Position numbers and translations under genes: made by a program
NCBI RefSeq assembly: GCF_018918055.1
Contig: NZ_JAHLPS010000032.1
Location: forward strand, 1-35,098
Origin: Caproiciproducens sp. MSJ-32
GTDB lineage: Bacteria > Bacillota > Clostridia > Clostridiales > Clostridiaceae
Length of the DNA: 35,098 nt
Direction of reading: 5' to 3'
Shown here: positions 27,581 through 35,098 of the stretch, one piece after another
Layout: every line of letters begins with the position of its first letter
How positions within the stretch are numbered: the stretch's first letter is position 1
The notes under the pieces: model-generated
Database searches by the model: none
What the model saw: the letters and a program-made list of their open reading frames with translations, nothing else
What the model was told of the DNA's origin: nothing

Positions 27581-28637
27581 TACAACATTTAATGAGAAAA
27601 TAGAATTTTTAGAAGATGATTTTGAACTAGTTGGTGCTGAAAATGTTGGTACTGTTGATAAGGTTTATGTTAGTCAATCTTATTGGCAAGATGTTCTAAC
27701 CCGTTTAAAGAGAAATAAGGGGGCAATGATAGCGTTAATATCTATTATAATAATTACCTTACTTGCAATATTTGGTGTTGGAATGAATGAGCATAGTTAT
27801 GATTCTCAAATTATTGCCCATCAAAATCTTGCACCAAGAGTTCCAGGAATAGAAAAGCTAGGAATATTTGATGGTAGTGAAACTATGAATACATCTTCAG
27901 GAGAGGTTGAAGTTAATAGATATGTATCTAATGATGGAAGCAAAACAGGATTAGAAGATGTATATTATTGGTTTGGTACAGATATTTTAGGAAGAGATAT
28001 ATTTACAAGAACTTGGATGGGAACAAGAATTTCTCTTTATATTGCTGTAGTTGCAGTTTTAATTGATATAATATTTGGTTTAAGCTATGGTCTTATTTCA
28101 GGATATTTTGGCGGAGCAGTTGATAATGCAATGCAACGTTTTGCTGAAATATTAAATGGTATTCCAAACTTAGTAATTGTAACTTTATTAATTATTGTAT
28201 TAAAGCCTGGACTTATTACAATTACCTTTTCGCTTATGATTACTGGATGGATAGGAATGAATCGTATTGCTAGAGCTCAAATGCTTAAATTGAAGGAACA
28301 AGAATTTGTTTTGGCTTCTAGAACATTAGGAGCAAAAGATTTCTTTATCATTTTTAAAGAAATTCTTCCTAATATACTAGGACCTATAATTACTAATACA
28401 ATGTTCTCAATACCAAATGCTATATTTACAGAAGCCTTCCTAGCATTTATTGGATTAGGAGTTCCAGCTCCAATGGCTTCATTAGGTTCACTAATAAGTG
28501 AAGCATTTAAGTCATTTACAACACATCCATATATGATATTGCCCCCAGTAATAGTACTTGCAATATTAATGTTAAGCTTCAATATACTGGCTGATGGTAT
28601 ACGTGATGCATTTGACCCTAAGATGAAAGAAAGATAG
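27573..28637 (+). CDS. oppC: Oligopeptide ABC transporter permease OppC
   Basis: The second membrane subunit of the peptide importer. The start at 27573 is preferred over the ATG at 27567 because the AGGGGG site ends at 27566, leaving 6 bases to 27573 and none to 27567. The 354-residue protein has a longer cytosolic N-terminus than OppB, a first membrane helix (about 50-70), an extracellular insert before YYWFGTDILGRDIFTR, a C-terminal helix bundle, and the EAA-type loop VLASRTLGAKDFFIIFKEILPN. It overlaps oppB by 8 bases and precedes oppD by 13, indicating translational coupling. Confidence 0.95.
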   Translation: MSNTTFNEKIEFLEDDFELVGAENVGTVDKVYVSQSYWQDVLTRLKRNKGAMIALISIIIITLLAIFGVGMNEHSYDSQIIAHQNLAPRVPGIEKLGIFDGSETMNTSSGEVEVNRYVSNDGSKTGLEDVYYWFGTDILGRDIFTRTWMGTRISLYIAVVAVLIDIIFGLSYGLISGYFGGAVDNAMQRFAEILNGIPNLVIVTLLIIVLKPGLITITFSLMITGWIGMNRIARAQMLKLKEQEFVLASRTLGAKDFFIIFKEILPNILGPIITNTMFSIPNAIFTEAFLAFIGLGVPAPMASLGSLISEAFKSFTTHPYMILPPVIVLAILMLSFNILADGIRDAFDPKMKER

Positions 28638-28650
28638 GAGGCTTGGATAG

Positions 28651-29727
28651 ATGAAAAAAGAAAAAATATTATCAATAAAAGATTTATCTATATCCTTCGA
28701 AACTTCAGCAGGTATGATGAATGCTATTAGAGGTGTTAATTTAGATTTATATAGAGGAGAAACCCTTGCAATAGTAGGTGAAAGTGGTAGTGGAAAATCA
28801 GTTACCATGAAGGCTGCAATGGGAATATTAAGTAATAATGGGAAGGTTAATTCCGGAAGTATTGATTTTACCTATTATAGAGATAATGAAAAAGTTCAAG
28901 TTGATATTTTAAAGCTTTCAAAGAAGGAAATGAGACAGAGGATTAATGGAAAGAGAATAGCAATGATTTTCCAAGATCCTATGACATCTTTAAACCCAAC
29001 AATGACAATAGGTGCTCAAATAATGGAAGGTATGATATGGCATTATAAGACACCTAAAGAAGAAGCGCGAAAGAGAGCCATTGAACTATTAGATCTTGTT
29101 GGTATTACAAATCCGGAAAAGAGAATGAAAAGCTATCCTCATCAACTTTCAGGTGGAATGAGACAAAGAGTTGTTATAGCTATTGCTCTTGCTTGTAATC
29201 CTGACTTATTAATTTGTGATGAGCCAACAACTGCTTTGGATGTAACTATACAAGCAAAGATTCTAGAGCTAATAAAAGATATTCAAAAGAAATTAAATAT
29301 TTCAGTTATATATATTACTCATGATCTTGGGGTTGTAGCAAAGGTTGCAGATTATGTAGCAGTAATGTATGCAGGAAAGATAATTGAAAAGGGAAAAGTA
29401 GATGAGATATTCTATGATCCTAGACACCCATATACTTGGGGCTTATTATCTGCAATGCCTGATATTAATACTAATGATGATAGACTTTATACAATACCAG
29501 GAACCCCAGCAAATCTACTAAACAAGGTAGAAGGAGATGCTTTTGCTCCAAGAAATAAATATGCCTTAAATATTGATTTCAGATTAGAGCCTCCTATGTT
29601 CAAAATTACAGATACTCATTATGCTGCAACATGGCTATTACATGAAAAGGCGCCAAAAGTTGAAATGCCTAAGGAGCTACGTGATAGAATAGAGAGAATG
29701 AAGAAGGAGGCGTATTTAAATGCATAA
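28651..29727 (+). CDS. oppD: Oligopeptide ABC transporter ATPase OppD
   Basis: One of two non-identical ATPases powering the peptide importer. The 358-residue protein shows Walker A GESGSGKS (43-50), Q-loop [11 protein letters not shown], signature [10 protein letters not shown] (about 167-176), Walker [14 protein letters not shown], and switch His in ITHDLGVVA. The C-terminal oligopeptide/dipeptide transporter extension ([13 protein letters not shown] onward) is present. AGGAGG precedes the ATG. It overlaps oppF by 8 bases. Confidence 0.95.
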   Translation: MKKEKILSIKDLSISFETSAGMMNAIRGVNLDLYRGETLAIVGESGSGKSVTMKAAMGILSNNGKVNSGSIDFTYYRDNEKVQVDILKLSKKEMRQRINGKRIAMIFQDPMTSLNPTMTIGAQIMEGMIWHYKTPKEEARKRAIELLDLVGITNPEKRMKSYPHQLSGGMRQRVVIAIALACNPDLLICDEPTTALDVTIQAKILELIKDIQKKLNISVIYITHDLGVVAKVADYVAVMYAGKIIEKGKVDEIFYDPRHPYTWGLLSAMPDINTNDDRLYTIPGTPANLLNKVEGDAFAPRNKYALNIDFRLEPPMFKITDTHYAATWLLHEKAPKVEMPKELRDRIERMKKEAYLNA

Positions 29728-30649
29728 TAAGCAACCTTTATTAGAAGTGAAAAATTTAAAGCAACATTTTAAGGTAAGCAGAAAGTTTACAGTGAAGGCT
29801 GTAAATGGTGTTTCCTTCGAAATTTATCCAGGAGAGACTTATGGTTTAGTTGGTGAATCAGGAAGTGGGAAGTCTACAATAGGACGTTCAATTATTCGTC
29901 TATATGATCCTACTGATGGAGAAATAAAATTTGATGGGATAGATATATCTGGTAAGTTAACTAAGGAACAAGATAAACATTTAAGAACTAATATGCAAAT
30001 GATTTTTCAAGATCCTATGGCATGTTTAAATCCTCGTAGAAAAGTATTAGACATTGTTGCACAAGGATTAGATATTCACCGCTTATATAATAGTAAGGAA
30101 GAACGTGAAGAAAAAGTATATAAAATACTAGAGAAGGTTGGTCTATCAAAAGAACATGCAAATAGATTTCCACATCAATTTTCAGGTGGTCAAAGACAAC
30201 GTATAGGAATAGCAAGAGCTCTTGTAATGAATCCTAAACTAATTATAGCGGATGAAGCAATAAGTGCCTTAGATGTATCTATTCAAGCTCAAGTTGTAAA
30301 CTTAATGAAGGATATTCAAAAAGAGACTAACACTGCATTTTTATTTATTGCACACGATTTGTCAATGGTTAAATATATTTCAAATAGAATAGGAGTATTA
30401 CATTTAGGATATTTACTTGAAACAGGAACTACTGAGGAAATTTTCTCAAATCCTATTCATCCGTATACTAAATCATTGTTATCTGCTATTCCTCATCCTA
30501 ATCCAGCAGTTGAAAAAACAAGAATATCTGAAACTTATGATTACGAAACAAGTGGAATAGACTATGCAAAAGGTACAAGCAAACATGTAAGTGGAACTCA
30601 TTATGTATTAGCTACAGATGAGGAATATGAAAAGTGGACAAAAAAATAA
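29720..30649 (+). CDS. oppF: Oligopeptide ABC transporter ATPase OppF
   Basis: The second ATPase of the importer. The 309-residue protein has Walker [10 protein letters not shown] (about 48-56), Q-loop IFQDPMACLNPRR, signature FSGGQRQRIGIA, Walker B LIIADEAISALDVS (Ala in place of the usual Pro of DEP), and switch His in IAHDLSMVKYIS. The C-terminal peptide-transporter extension (HPYTKSLLSAIPHPNP) is present. A GAAGGAGG site inside oppD serves it, and the overlap couples translation of the two. A hairpin follows. Confidence 0.95.
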   Translation: MHNKQPLLEVKNLKQHFKVSRKFTVKAVNGVSFEIYPGETYGLVGESGSGKSTIGRSIIRLYDPTDGEIKFDGIDISGKLTKEQDKHLRTNMQMIFQDPMACLNPRRKVLDIVAQGLDIHRLYNSKEEREEKVYKILEKVGLSKEHANRFPHQFSGGQRQRIGIARALVMNPKLIIADEAISALDVSIQAQVVNLMKDIQKETNTAFLFIAHDLSMVKYISNRIGVLHLGYLLETGTTEEIFSNPIHPYTKSLLSAIPHPNPAVEKTRISETYDYETSGIDYAKGTSKHVSGTHYVLATDEEYEKWTKK

Positions 30650-30682
30650 TATAAGCCCATTCATAATTTTTCTATAAATTTT

Positions 30683-30726
30683 ATACCCTATAGAATAGAT
30701 TTTTATATATCTAATCTATAGGGTAT
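30683..30726 (+). terminator. Terminator-like hairpin after oppF
   Basis: ATACCCTATAGA (30683-30694) pairs perfectly with TCTATAGGGTAT (30715-30726), with an inner AGAT/ATCT pairing. The following T-tract is short (CTTTAT), so termination may be moderate. Confidence 0.7.
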
Positions 30727-30840
30727 CTTTATAATAAATTTAATATCTGATCCTATTAAATTCACTGAAGAAGGAAAGGGGACTATAGCAAAATAAAATT
30801 TTATAATGTGTATTTTAAATGATAATAATTTTAAAAAATA

Positions 30841-30869
30841 TTGACAAAATATAAAGAGAAGAATAAGAT
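30841..30869 (+). promoter_or_regulatory. Promoter of the csoR-copA-copZ operon
   Basis: TTGACA (30841-30846), 17-base spacer, TAAGAT (30864-30869), immediately upstream of the CsoR-type operator. Confidence 0.65.
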
Positions 30870-30876
30870 ATAAATA

Positions 30877-30895
30877 TACCCCCTACCAGGGGGTA
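30877..30895. promoter_or_regulatory. CsoR-type copper operator
   Basis: TACCCCC (30877-30883) and GGGGGTA (30889-30895) form a perfect 7-bp inverted repeat around TACCA. This GC-rich block in an AT-rich genome fits known CsoR operators (C-tract / G-tract inverted repeat). It sits just after the -10 element, where bound CsoR would block transcription. Confidence 0.8.
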
Positions 30896-30915
30896 GGGAT
30901 GAAAGGGGTAGAAGT

Positions 30916-31182
30916 ATGAATAGTGAAAAAAAAAAGGCTATAAAAACTTTGAAAATTGCAAGGGGGCAAGTAGAAGCAGCTATTAAGATGATTGAAGATG
31001 AAAGATATTGTGTAGATGTATCTAATCAAATTATTGCTGCACAATCACTTTTGAAAAAAGCAAATTTACTTATCTTAAAGCAGCATATGAACCATTGTGT
31101 TATAGAAGCAGTAGAGCATAATAAGGGACCTGAGAAGATAGATGAAATTATGAATCTCTTATCAAAGGTAATTGGCAAATAA
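30916..31182 (+). CDS. csoR: Copper-sensing transcriptional repressor CsoR
   Basis: CsoR is an all-helical repressor that releases its operator when it binds Cu(I). The 88-residue length is typical. The Cu(I) ligand set is visible as Cys32-x24-His57-x3-Cys61 (ERYCVD, KQHMNHC), the C-H-C pattern of copper sensors rather than the formaldehyde-type FrmR or sulfur-type CstR. The N-terminal RGQVEAAIKMIEDERYC helix is characteristic. AAAGGGG precedes the ATG, and a CsoR-type operator lies just upstream, so it probably regulates itself together with copA and copZ. copA follows after 23 bases. Confidence 0.95.
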   Translation: MNSEKKKAIKTLKIARGQVEAAIKMIEDERYCVDVSNQIIAAQSLLKKANLLILKQHMNHCVIEAVEHNKGPEKIDEIMNLLSKVIGK

Positions 31183-31205
31183 ATATTAAATAAGGAGGGT
31201 AATAA

Positions 31206-33653
31206 ATGGCAAGTAAGTCGTTGAAAATAGAAGGAATGACCTGTGCAGCCTGTGCAAAAGCTGTAGAAAGAGTTACAAAAAAGCTAGATGGAGTAATAGA
31301 ATCAAATGTTAATCTTGCTACAGAAAAGTTAAATATAGATTTTGATGAGGAAAAGCTTAAGCTTCAAGATATTAAGAATGCTATTGAGAAAGCAGGATAT
31401 AAAGCTATTGATAATACTGTTAGCAAGACAATTAAGATAGAAGGAATGACTTGTGCAGCTTGTGCAAAAGCAGTAGAAAGAGTAACAAGGAAACTAGATG
31501 GTGTAGTGGAATCAAATGTGAATTTAGCAACAGAAAAATTAACAATAAGTTATGAAGCAGATAAGTTAAGACTTTCAGAAATAAAAAAGGCCATCGAAAA
31601 AGCAGGTTACAAGGCAATAGAAGAAGTTGTGACAGTAGATTCAGATAAAGAAAAAAAGGAAAGAGATATTGAAACTTTATGGAAAAAGTTTATTGTAGCA
31701 GCTATTTTTACAGTTCCATTGCTTTATATATCAATGGGACATATGGTGGGGGCGCCACTTCCAAAGTTTTTAGACCCTCATTTTAATCCGGGAGCCTTTG
31801 CTTTAGCCCAGTTAATTCTAACTATACCAGTAGTAATTGCAGGTAATAAATATTATAAAGTTGGATTCAAAACCTTATTCAAGGGAAGCCCTAACATGGA
31901 TTCTCTTATTGCAATAGGAACATCAGCAGCAGTTGTTTATGGCATATTTGCAACTTATAAGATTTTCACAGGACATCATGAATATGCAATGGATTTATAC
32001 TTTGAATCAGCAGCAACTATTATTACTTTAATAACTCTAGGTAAATATTTAGAGGCAGTTTCTAAAGGAAAAAGTTCTGAAGCTATTAAGAAATTAATGG
32101 GCCTTGCTCCTAAGACAGCTTTAGTTATAAGGAATGGAAAGGAAGAAGAAATTTCTATTGATGAAGTAGAAGTAGGAGATATAATAGTAGTTAAACCTGG
32201 TGAAAAGATGCCAGTTGATGGAGAAGTTGTTGAGGGAATTACTTCTGTAGATGAATCAATGCTAACAGGAGAAAGTATTCCTGTAGAAAAGAACGTTGGA
32301 GATAAAATAATAGGTGCAAGTATAAATAAAAATGGTACTATTAAATACAGAGCTACTAAGGTAGGAAAAGATACAGCCCTTTCCCAAATAATTAAATTAG
32401 TAGAAGAGGCTCAAGGTTCAAAAGCACCAATTGCAAAATTAGCCGATATTATTTCAGGATATTTTGTTCCAATAGTAATTGTATTAGCAGTTATTTCTGG
32501 ATTAGGATGGTATTTTATAGGCAAGGAATCAGGAGTATTTTCTTTAACAATATTTATAGCAGTCTTAGTAATAGCTTGTCCATGTGCTTTAGGCCTTGCT
32601 ACTCCAACAGCGATTATGGTTGGTACAGGTAAGGGGGCAGAATATGGAGTGTTAATAAAGAGTGGAGAGGCATTAGAGACTGCTCATAAAATTCAAACTA
32701 TTGTATTCGATAAAACAGGCACTATTACAGAAGGAAAACCAAAAGTAACAGATATAATTGTTTCTAATGGCTTACATGAAAATGACTTATTACAATTAGC
32801 AGCCTCAGCAGAAAAGGGTTCAGAACATCCTTTGGCAGAAGCTATTGTAAAGGCTGCAGAGGAAAAAGGACTAGAGTTTAGGAAGGTTAACTTCTTTAAA
32901 GCAATTCCTGGTCTTGGTATAGAAGTTAATATAGATGAAAAGTCTATATTTATAGGAAATAGAAAATTAATGAATGAAAATAAAATTTCCTTAGAAAATT
33001 TAGAAGAAGTTTCTAATAGATTAGCTGAAGAAGGTAAGACACCAATGTATATATCTATAGATAATAAAATAGCAGGAATTATTGCCGTAGCTGATACAGT
33101 TAAGGAAAATAGTAAAAGGGCAATAGAAAGACTTCATGCTATGGGAATTGAAGTTGCAATGATTACTGGAGATAATAAGAAAACAGCAGAAGCAATAGCT
33201 AAGCAGGTTGGAATAGATAGAATTCTTGCAGAAGTTTTACCAGAAGATAAGGCTAATGAGGTTAAAAAACTACAAGTTGAAGGCGAGAAGGTTGCTATGG
33301 TTGGTGATGGTATTAATGATGCTCCGGCATTAGCCCAAGCAGATATAGGGATAGCAATAGGTTCTGGAACAGACGTTGCTATGGAATCCGCAGATATAGT
33401 TCTTATGAGAAGTGATTTAATGGATGTGCCAACAGCTGTAGAGTTAAGTAAAAGTACTATAAGAAATATAAAACAAAATTTATTCTGGGCTTTTGGATAT
33501 AATACTATTGGAATACCAGTTGCAATGGGATTACTTCATATATTTGGAGGACCACTATTAAATCCTATGATAGCAGGAGCAGCTATGAGTTTAAGCTCAG
33601 TATCAGTAGTAACTAATGCATTAAGATTAAAGAGATTTAAGCCGAAAGCTTAA
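31206..33653 (+). CDS. copA: Copper-exporting P1B-type ATPase CopA
   Basis: CopA pumps Cu(I) out of the cytosol with ATP. The 815-residue protein has two N-terminal metal-binding HMA domains (about 4-70 with Cys13/Cys16, and 74-140 with Cys83/Cys86), membrane helices from about 161, the actuator TGES (354-357), the Cu-binding CPC in the membrane (458-460), the phosphorylated Asp502 in DKTGT, HP (541-542), TGDNKKT (654-660), and GDGINDAP (700-707). The last helices carry the YN and M-x-x-SS residues of Cu(I)-type pumps. AAGGAGG precedes the ATG. The two HMA repeats have an exact 70-codon period and about 74% identity. It is the second gene of the csoR-copA-copZ operon. Confidence 0.97.
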   Translation: MASKSLKIEGMTCAACAKAVERVTKKLDGVIESNVNLATEKLNIDFDEEKLKLQDIKNAIEKAGYKAIDNTVSKTIKIEGMTCAACAKAVERVTRKLDGVVESNVNLATEKLTISYEADKLRLSEIKKAIEKAGYKAIEEVVTVDSDKEKKERDIETLWKKFIVAAIFTVPLLYISMGHMVGAPLPKFLDPHFNPGAFALAQLILTIPVVIAGNKYYKVGFKTLFKGSPNMDSLIAIGTSAAVVYGIFATYKIFTGHHEYAMDLYFESAATIITLITLGKYLEAVSKGKSSEAIKKLMGLAPKTALVIRNGKEEEISIDEVEVGDIIVVKPGEKMPVDGEVVEGITSVDESMLTGESIPVEKNVGDKIIGASINKNGTIKYRATKVGKDTALSQIIKLVEEAQGSKAPIAKLADIISGYFVPIVIVLAVISGLGWYFIGKESGVFSLTIFIAVLVIACPCALGLATPTAIMVGTGKGAEYGVLIKSGEALETAHKIQTIVFDKTGTITEGKPKVTDIIVSNGLHENDLLQLAASAEKGSEHPLAEAIVKAAEEKGLEFRKVNFFKAIPGLGIEVNIDEKSIFIGNRKLMNENKISLENLEEVSNRLAEEGKTPMYISIDNKIAGIIAVADTVKENSKRAIERLHAMGIEVAMITGDNKKTAEAIAKQVGIDRILAEVLPEDKANEVKKLQVEGEKVAMVGDGINDAPALAQADIGIAIGSGTDVAMESADIVLMRSDLMDVPTAVELSKSTIRNIKQNLFWAFGYNTIGIPVAMGLLHIFGGPLLNPMIAGAAMSLSSVSVVTNALRLKRFKPKA

Positions 33654-33738
33654 GTAAAAGATTGCGAAATACTTTTTAAATGCTATTAATTAAAAAACAT
33701 GTAAAAAATATAAAAATGTTAATTAGGAGGAATTTATT

Positions 33739-33954
33739 ATGAAAAAGAAGATATTAATTGAAGGAATGAGCTGTGGACATTGTGTTGCACATGTTAGGGA
33801 AGCTTTAGAAGAAATAAAGGCAGAAGTTTTAGATGTAAGTTTAGATACAAAGTCAGCTACTGTTGATTTAACAAATAGTAATGTTTCTGATGAAGACATA
33901 AAAGCTATAATTGATGATTACGGCTATAAAGTAGTAGGAATAGAAGTAGTTTAG
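33739..33954 (+). CDS. copZ: Copper chaperone CopZ (HMA domain)
   Basis: A 71-residue single HMA domain with the metal-binding motif GMSCGHC (Cys-x-x-Cys) near the N-terminus. CopZ proteins carry Cu(I) in the cytosol and hand it to CopA. The loop has Gly-His between the cysteines, unlike the Ala-Ala of both CopA HMA domains. AGGAGG precedes the ATG. It lies 85 bases after copA with no strong terminator between, so co-transcription is likely. Confidence 0.93.
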   Translation: MKKKILIEGMSCGHCVAHVREALEEIKAEVLDVSLDTKSATVDLTNSNVSDEDIKAIIDDYGYKVVGIEVV

Positions 33955-33963
33955 TTATCAAAT

Positions 33964-34008
33964 AAAAATAGAGCTTGATATTATTAATTATCAAAGCTCT
34001 ATTTTTTT
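33964..34008. terminator. Bidirectional terminator between copZ and the AviRa-like gene
   Basis: AAAAATAGAGCTTGATA (33964-33980) pairs with TATCAAAGCTCTATTTTT (33989-34006) with one bulged base. T-rich tracts lie on both strands, so it can end copZ transcription and the convergent minus-strand gene. Confidence 0.88.
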
Positions 34009-34025
34009 ATTTAATATAATATTTG

Positions 34026-34760
34026 TTAATCACAATTATAAATTGGTTCGAAAAAAGCAATTTGTCTTTTACCAAGTTTAAAATATTCTATTCGCTTAAA
34101 TAATTTATGTTCAAGTTTTGTTTTTTTATCAGCAATTATTATCATAAGGGAATGCTTTTTATCAAGAGCTTTATAGCTATTTTCAAATAAATTTTGAATT
34201 GGATTTTTACTTTCAGTGTTCCAATCAACGATATTTCCATAAGGAATATCAGTAATTAGAATATTAACCTTTTCAATAGGAAAATCCTTCATATCAGTAA
34301 TATCTCTTTGCATACATTTTATTTTAATGTCTTCCTTTTTTATTAAATTCTCTAAGCTAGCTATGCTTTCTAATGCTTGTAAGTGAGAATCTTTTCCAAA
34401 AGCTTCAATATAGCCCTTGATTTCTTTCTTTCTTTTATTTAGTCCTTCTATTGAGAGTAATGAGAGATTTTTCTTTGCAATTTCTAATACCCTAATGTCA
34501 TAATCAGTTGCTATTATTTCAGAAATTAAATTATTATATAAAAAACCGATAGTTGTAAGTATAAATCCTCCTCCACAGCAAGGATCATATATTTTATATG
34601 GTCCATTGGCACCTTTAGATTTAAGAATATGGAAGGCTCTCTGAATAATTTCACTTGTTAAGCGAACTGGAAAGGCTGTTGTATTTAAACCATTATATAA
34701 AACGCGTCCGCTTGAAAAGTCACTAAAGTCTTTTTTAGTTGTTTCAAATTTATATTGCAT
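34026..34760 (-). CDS. AviRa-like 23S rRNA methyltransferase
   Basis: A 244-residue class I SAM-dependent methyltransferase that resembles AviRa, the avilamycin-resistance enzyme of Streptomyces viridochromogenes that methylates G2535 of 23S rRNA. Shared landmarks are SSGRVLYNG, TAFPVRLTSEIIQRAF, the SAM-binding motif YDPCCGGGFILTTIGFL, EIIATDYDIRVLEIAKKNLSLLS, and a catalytic-type TDIPYGNIVDW. The start at 34760 is chosen because GGTGA precedes it by about 7 bases and the protein then begins MQYKFETT, matching the family start. An upstream ATG at 34796 has no ribosome-binding site. It is the only minus-strand gene here. Homologues occur in many non-producing Firmicutes, so a housekeeping role is as likely as resistance. 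Confidence 0.82.
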   Translation of the reverse strand: MQYKFETTKKDFSDFSSGRVLYNGLNTTAFPVRLTSEIIQRAFHILKSKGANGPYKIYDPCCGGGFILTTIGFLYNNLISEIIATDYDIRVLEIAKKNLSLLSIEGLNKRKKEIKGYIEAFGKDSHLQALESIASLENLIKKEDIKIKCMQRDITDMKDFPIEKVNILITDIPYGNIVDWNTESKNPIQNLFENSYKALDKKHSLMIIIADKKTKLEHKLFKRIEYFKLGKRQIAFFEPIYNCD

Positions 34761-34853
34761 AAATAAGTCACCACTTTCTTTTTTTCCATAAAACAAGCAC
34801 TTAATATTTTAACATAATTAAAAGCAGAATACTTGATATATTTTATACAAATA

Positions 34854-34898
34854 AAAAAGGGGCTGTCGCACTAAATAATTAGTGTGAAGCTCCTTTTT
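34854..34898. mobile_element. Left end of an IS1182-type insertion sequence
   Basis: Imperfect inverted repeat (34854-34874 with 34879-34898). The left arm contains GGGGCTGTCGCACTAA, the kind of terminal sequence seen on clostridial IS1182-family elements, and the fold ends in TTTTT. The transposase starts shortly after. The right end lies outside the window, so the target duplication cannot be checked. Confidence 0.65.
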
Positions 34899-34910
34899 GA
34901 TGAAAAAAAT

Positions 34911-34939
34911 AAATCCCAGACTTTAAAAGTCTAGGATTT
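34911..34939 (+). repeat. Hairpin upstream of the transposase gene
   Basis: AAATCCCAGACTTT (34911-34924) pairs with AAAGTCTAGGATTT (34926-34939) with one mismatch. Such stem-loops near IS ends can block read-through from flanking promoters. Confidence 0.6.
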
Positions 34940-34956
34940 ATGGTAAAATATTTTTC

Positions 34957-35098
34957 ATGCCTATAAAAAAAATCTTACGAAAAAATTATACTTTAAATCA
35001 AAAGGTTTATCAACTAAAACTTCCTTTTGATATTGATTGCATAATTCCAAGTAATGATTCTGTGCGATTACTAAGCCAGTTTGTAGAGGAGATGGATT
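34957..35098 (+). CDS. IS1182-family transposase, N-terminal fragment (cut by window edge)
   Basis: Bases 34957-35098 encode 47 residues in an open frame running off the window. The segment LPFDIDCIIPSNDSVRLLSQ and the following FVEEMD match the conserved N-terminus of IS1182-type (DDE) transposases, which carry IIPxDDSVRLLSxFVEEMD. No clear ribosome-binding site is seen, as is common for IS genes. The catalytic domain lies beyond the edge, so intactness cannot be judged. Confidence 0.8.
   Translation, partial: MPIKKILRKNYTLNQKVYQLKLPFDIDCIIPSNDSVRLLSQFVEEMD

Overview
The window is strongly AT-rich, with strong Shine-Dalgarno sites and intrinsic terminators after most transcription units. 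Its content (uvrA/B/C, a murB - rapZ - yvcK - whiA - dnaE - pfkA - pyk block, a clostridial-type YvcK with an N-terminal membrane segment, and an opp peptide permease) points to a Clostridium sensu stricto-like Firmicute. It reads as chromosomal core with few accessory features. All genes run on the + strand except one rRNA-methyltransferase-like gene near the right end.

Layout. (1) 1-5849: excision repair. uvrB, a small GNAT acetyltransferase as its own unit, and uvrA behind a promoter with a LexA-type box. (2) 5932-9105: a three-gene cell-envelope operon made of a membrane-anchored FHA protein, a SEDS glycosyltransferase (FtsW/RodA family) and a class B PBP, closed by a strong terminator. 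(3) 9285-9836: an orphan RmlC-like cupin. (4) 9978-17869: uvrC, murB, a LURP-one-like gene paired with an AIM24-like gene, then rapZ and yvcK (overlapping), and whiA. (5) 17994-24447: dnaE, then pfkA and pyk (lower glycolysis) behind a 443-base non-coding region. (6) 24908-30649: oppA-oppB-oppC-oppD-oppF, a complete oligopeptide importer, with a terminator-like hairpin between oppA and oppB. (7) 30916-33954: csoR-copA-copZ copper homeostasis behind a GC-rich CsoR-type operator. (8) 34026-34760 (- strand): an AviRa-like 23S rRNA methyltransferase converging on copZ across a bidirectional terminator. (9) 34854-end: the left end of an IS1182-type insertion sequence, with the transposase cut by the window edge.

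How the genes work together: UvrA, UvrB and UvrC form the nucleotide-excision-repair system. The FHA/SEDS/PBP trio and MurB serve peptidoglycan synthesis. RapZ and YvcK belong to families linking amino-sugar and carbon status to envelope synthesis, and WhiA to a family linked to division. PfkA and Pyk are the committed and final steps of glycolysis. Opp imports peptides. CsoR senses Cu(I) and controls export by CopA with the chaperone CopZ.

I found no tRNA, rRNA, CRISPR array or recognised riboswitch. I do not see a clear undescribed defence or mobile system. The most interesting leads are the LURP-one/AIM24 pair inside the murB-rapZ cluster, the FHA-SEDS-PBP module, the AviRa-like methyltransferase next to an IS, a dispersed hairpin repeat, and several leader hairpins.
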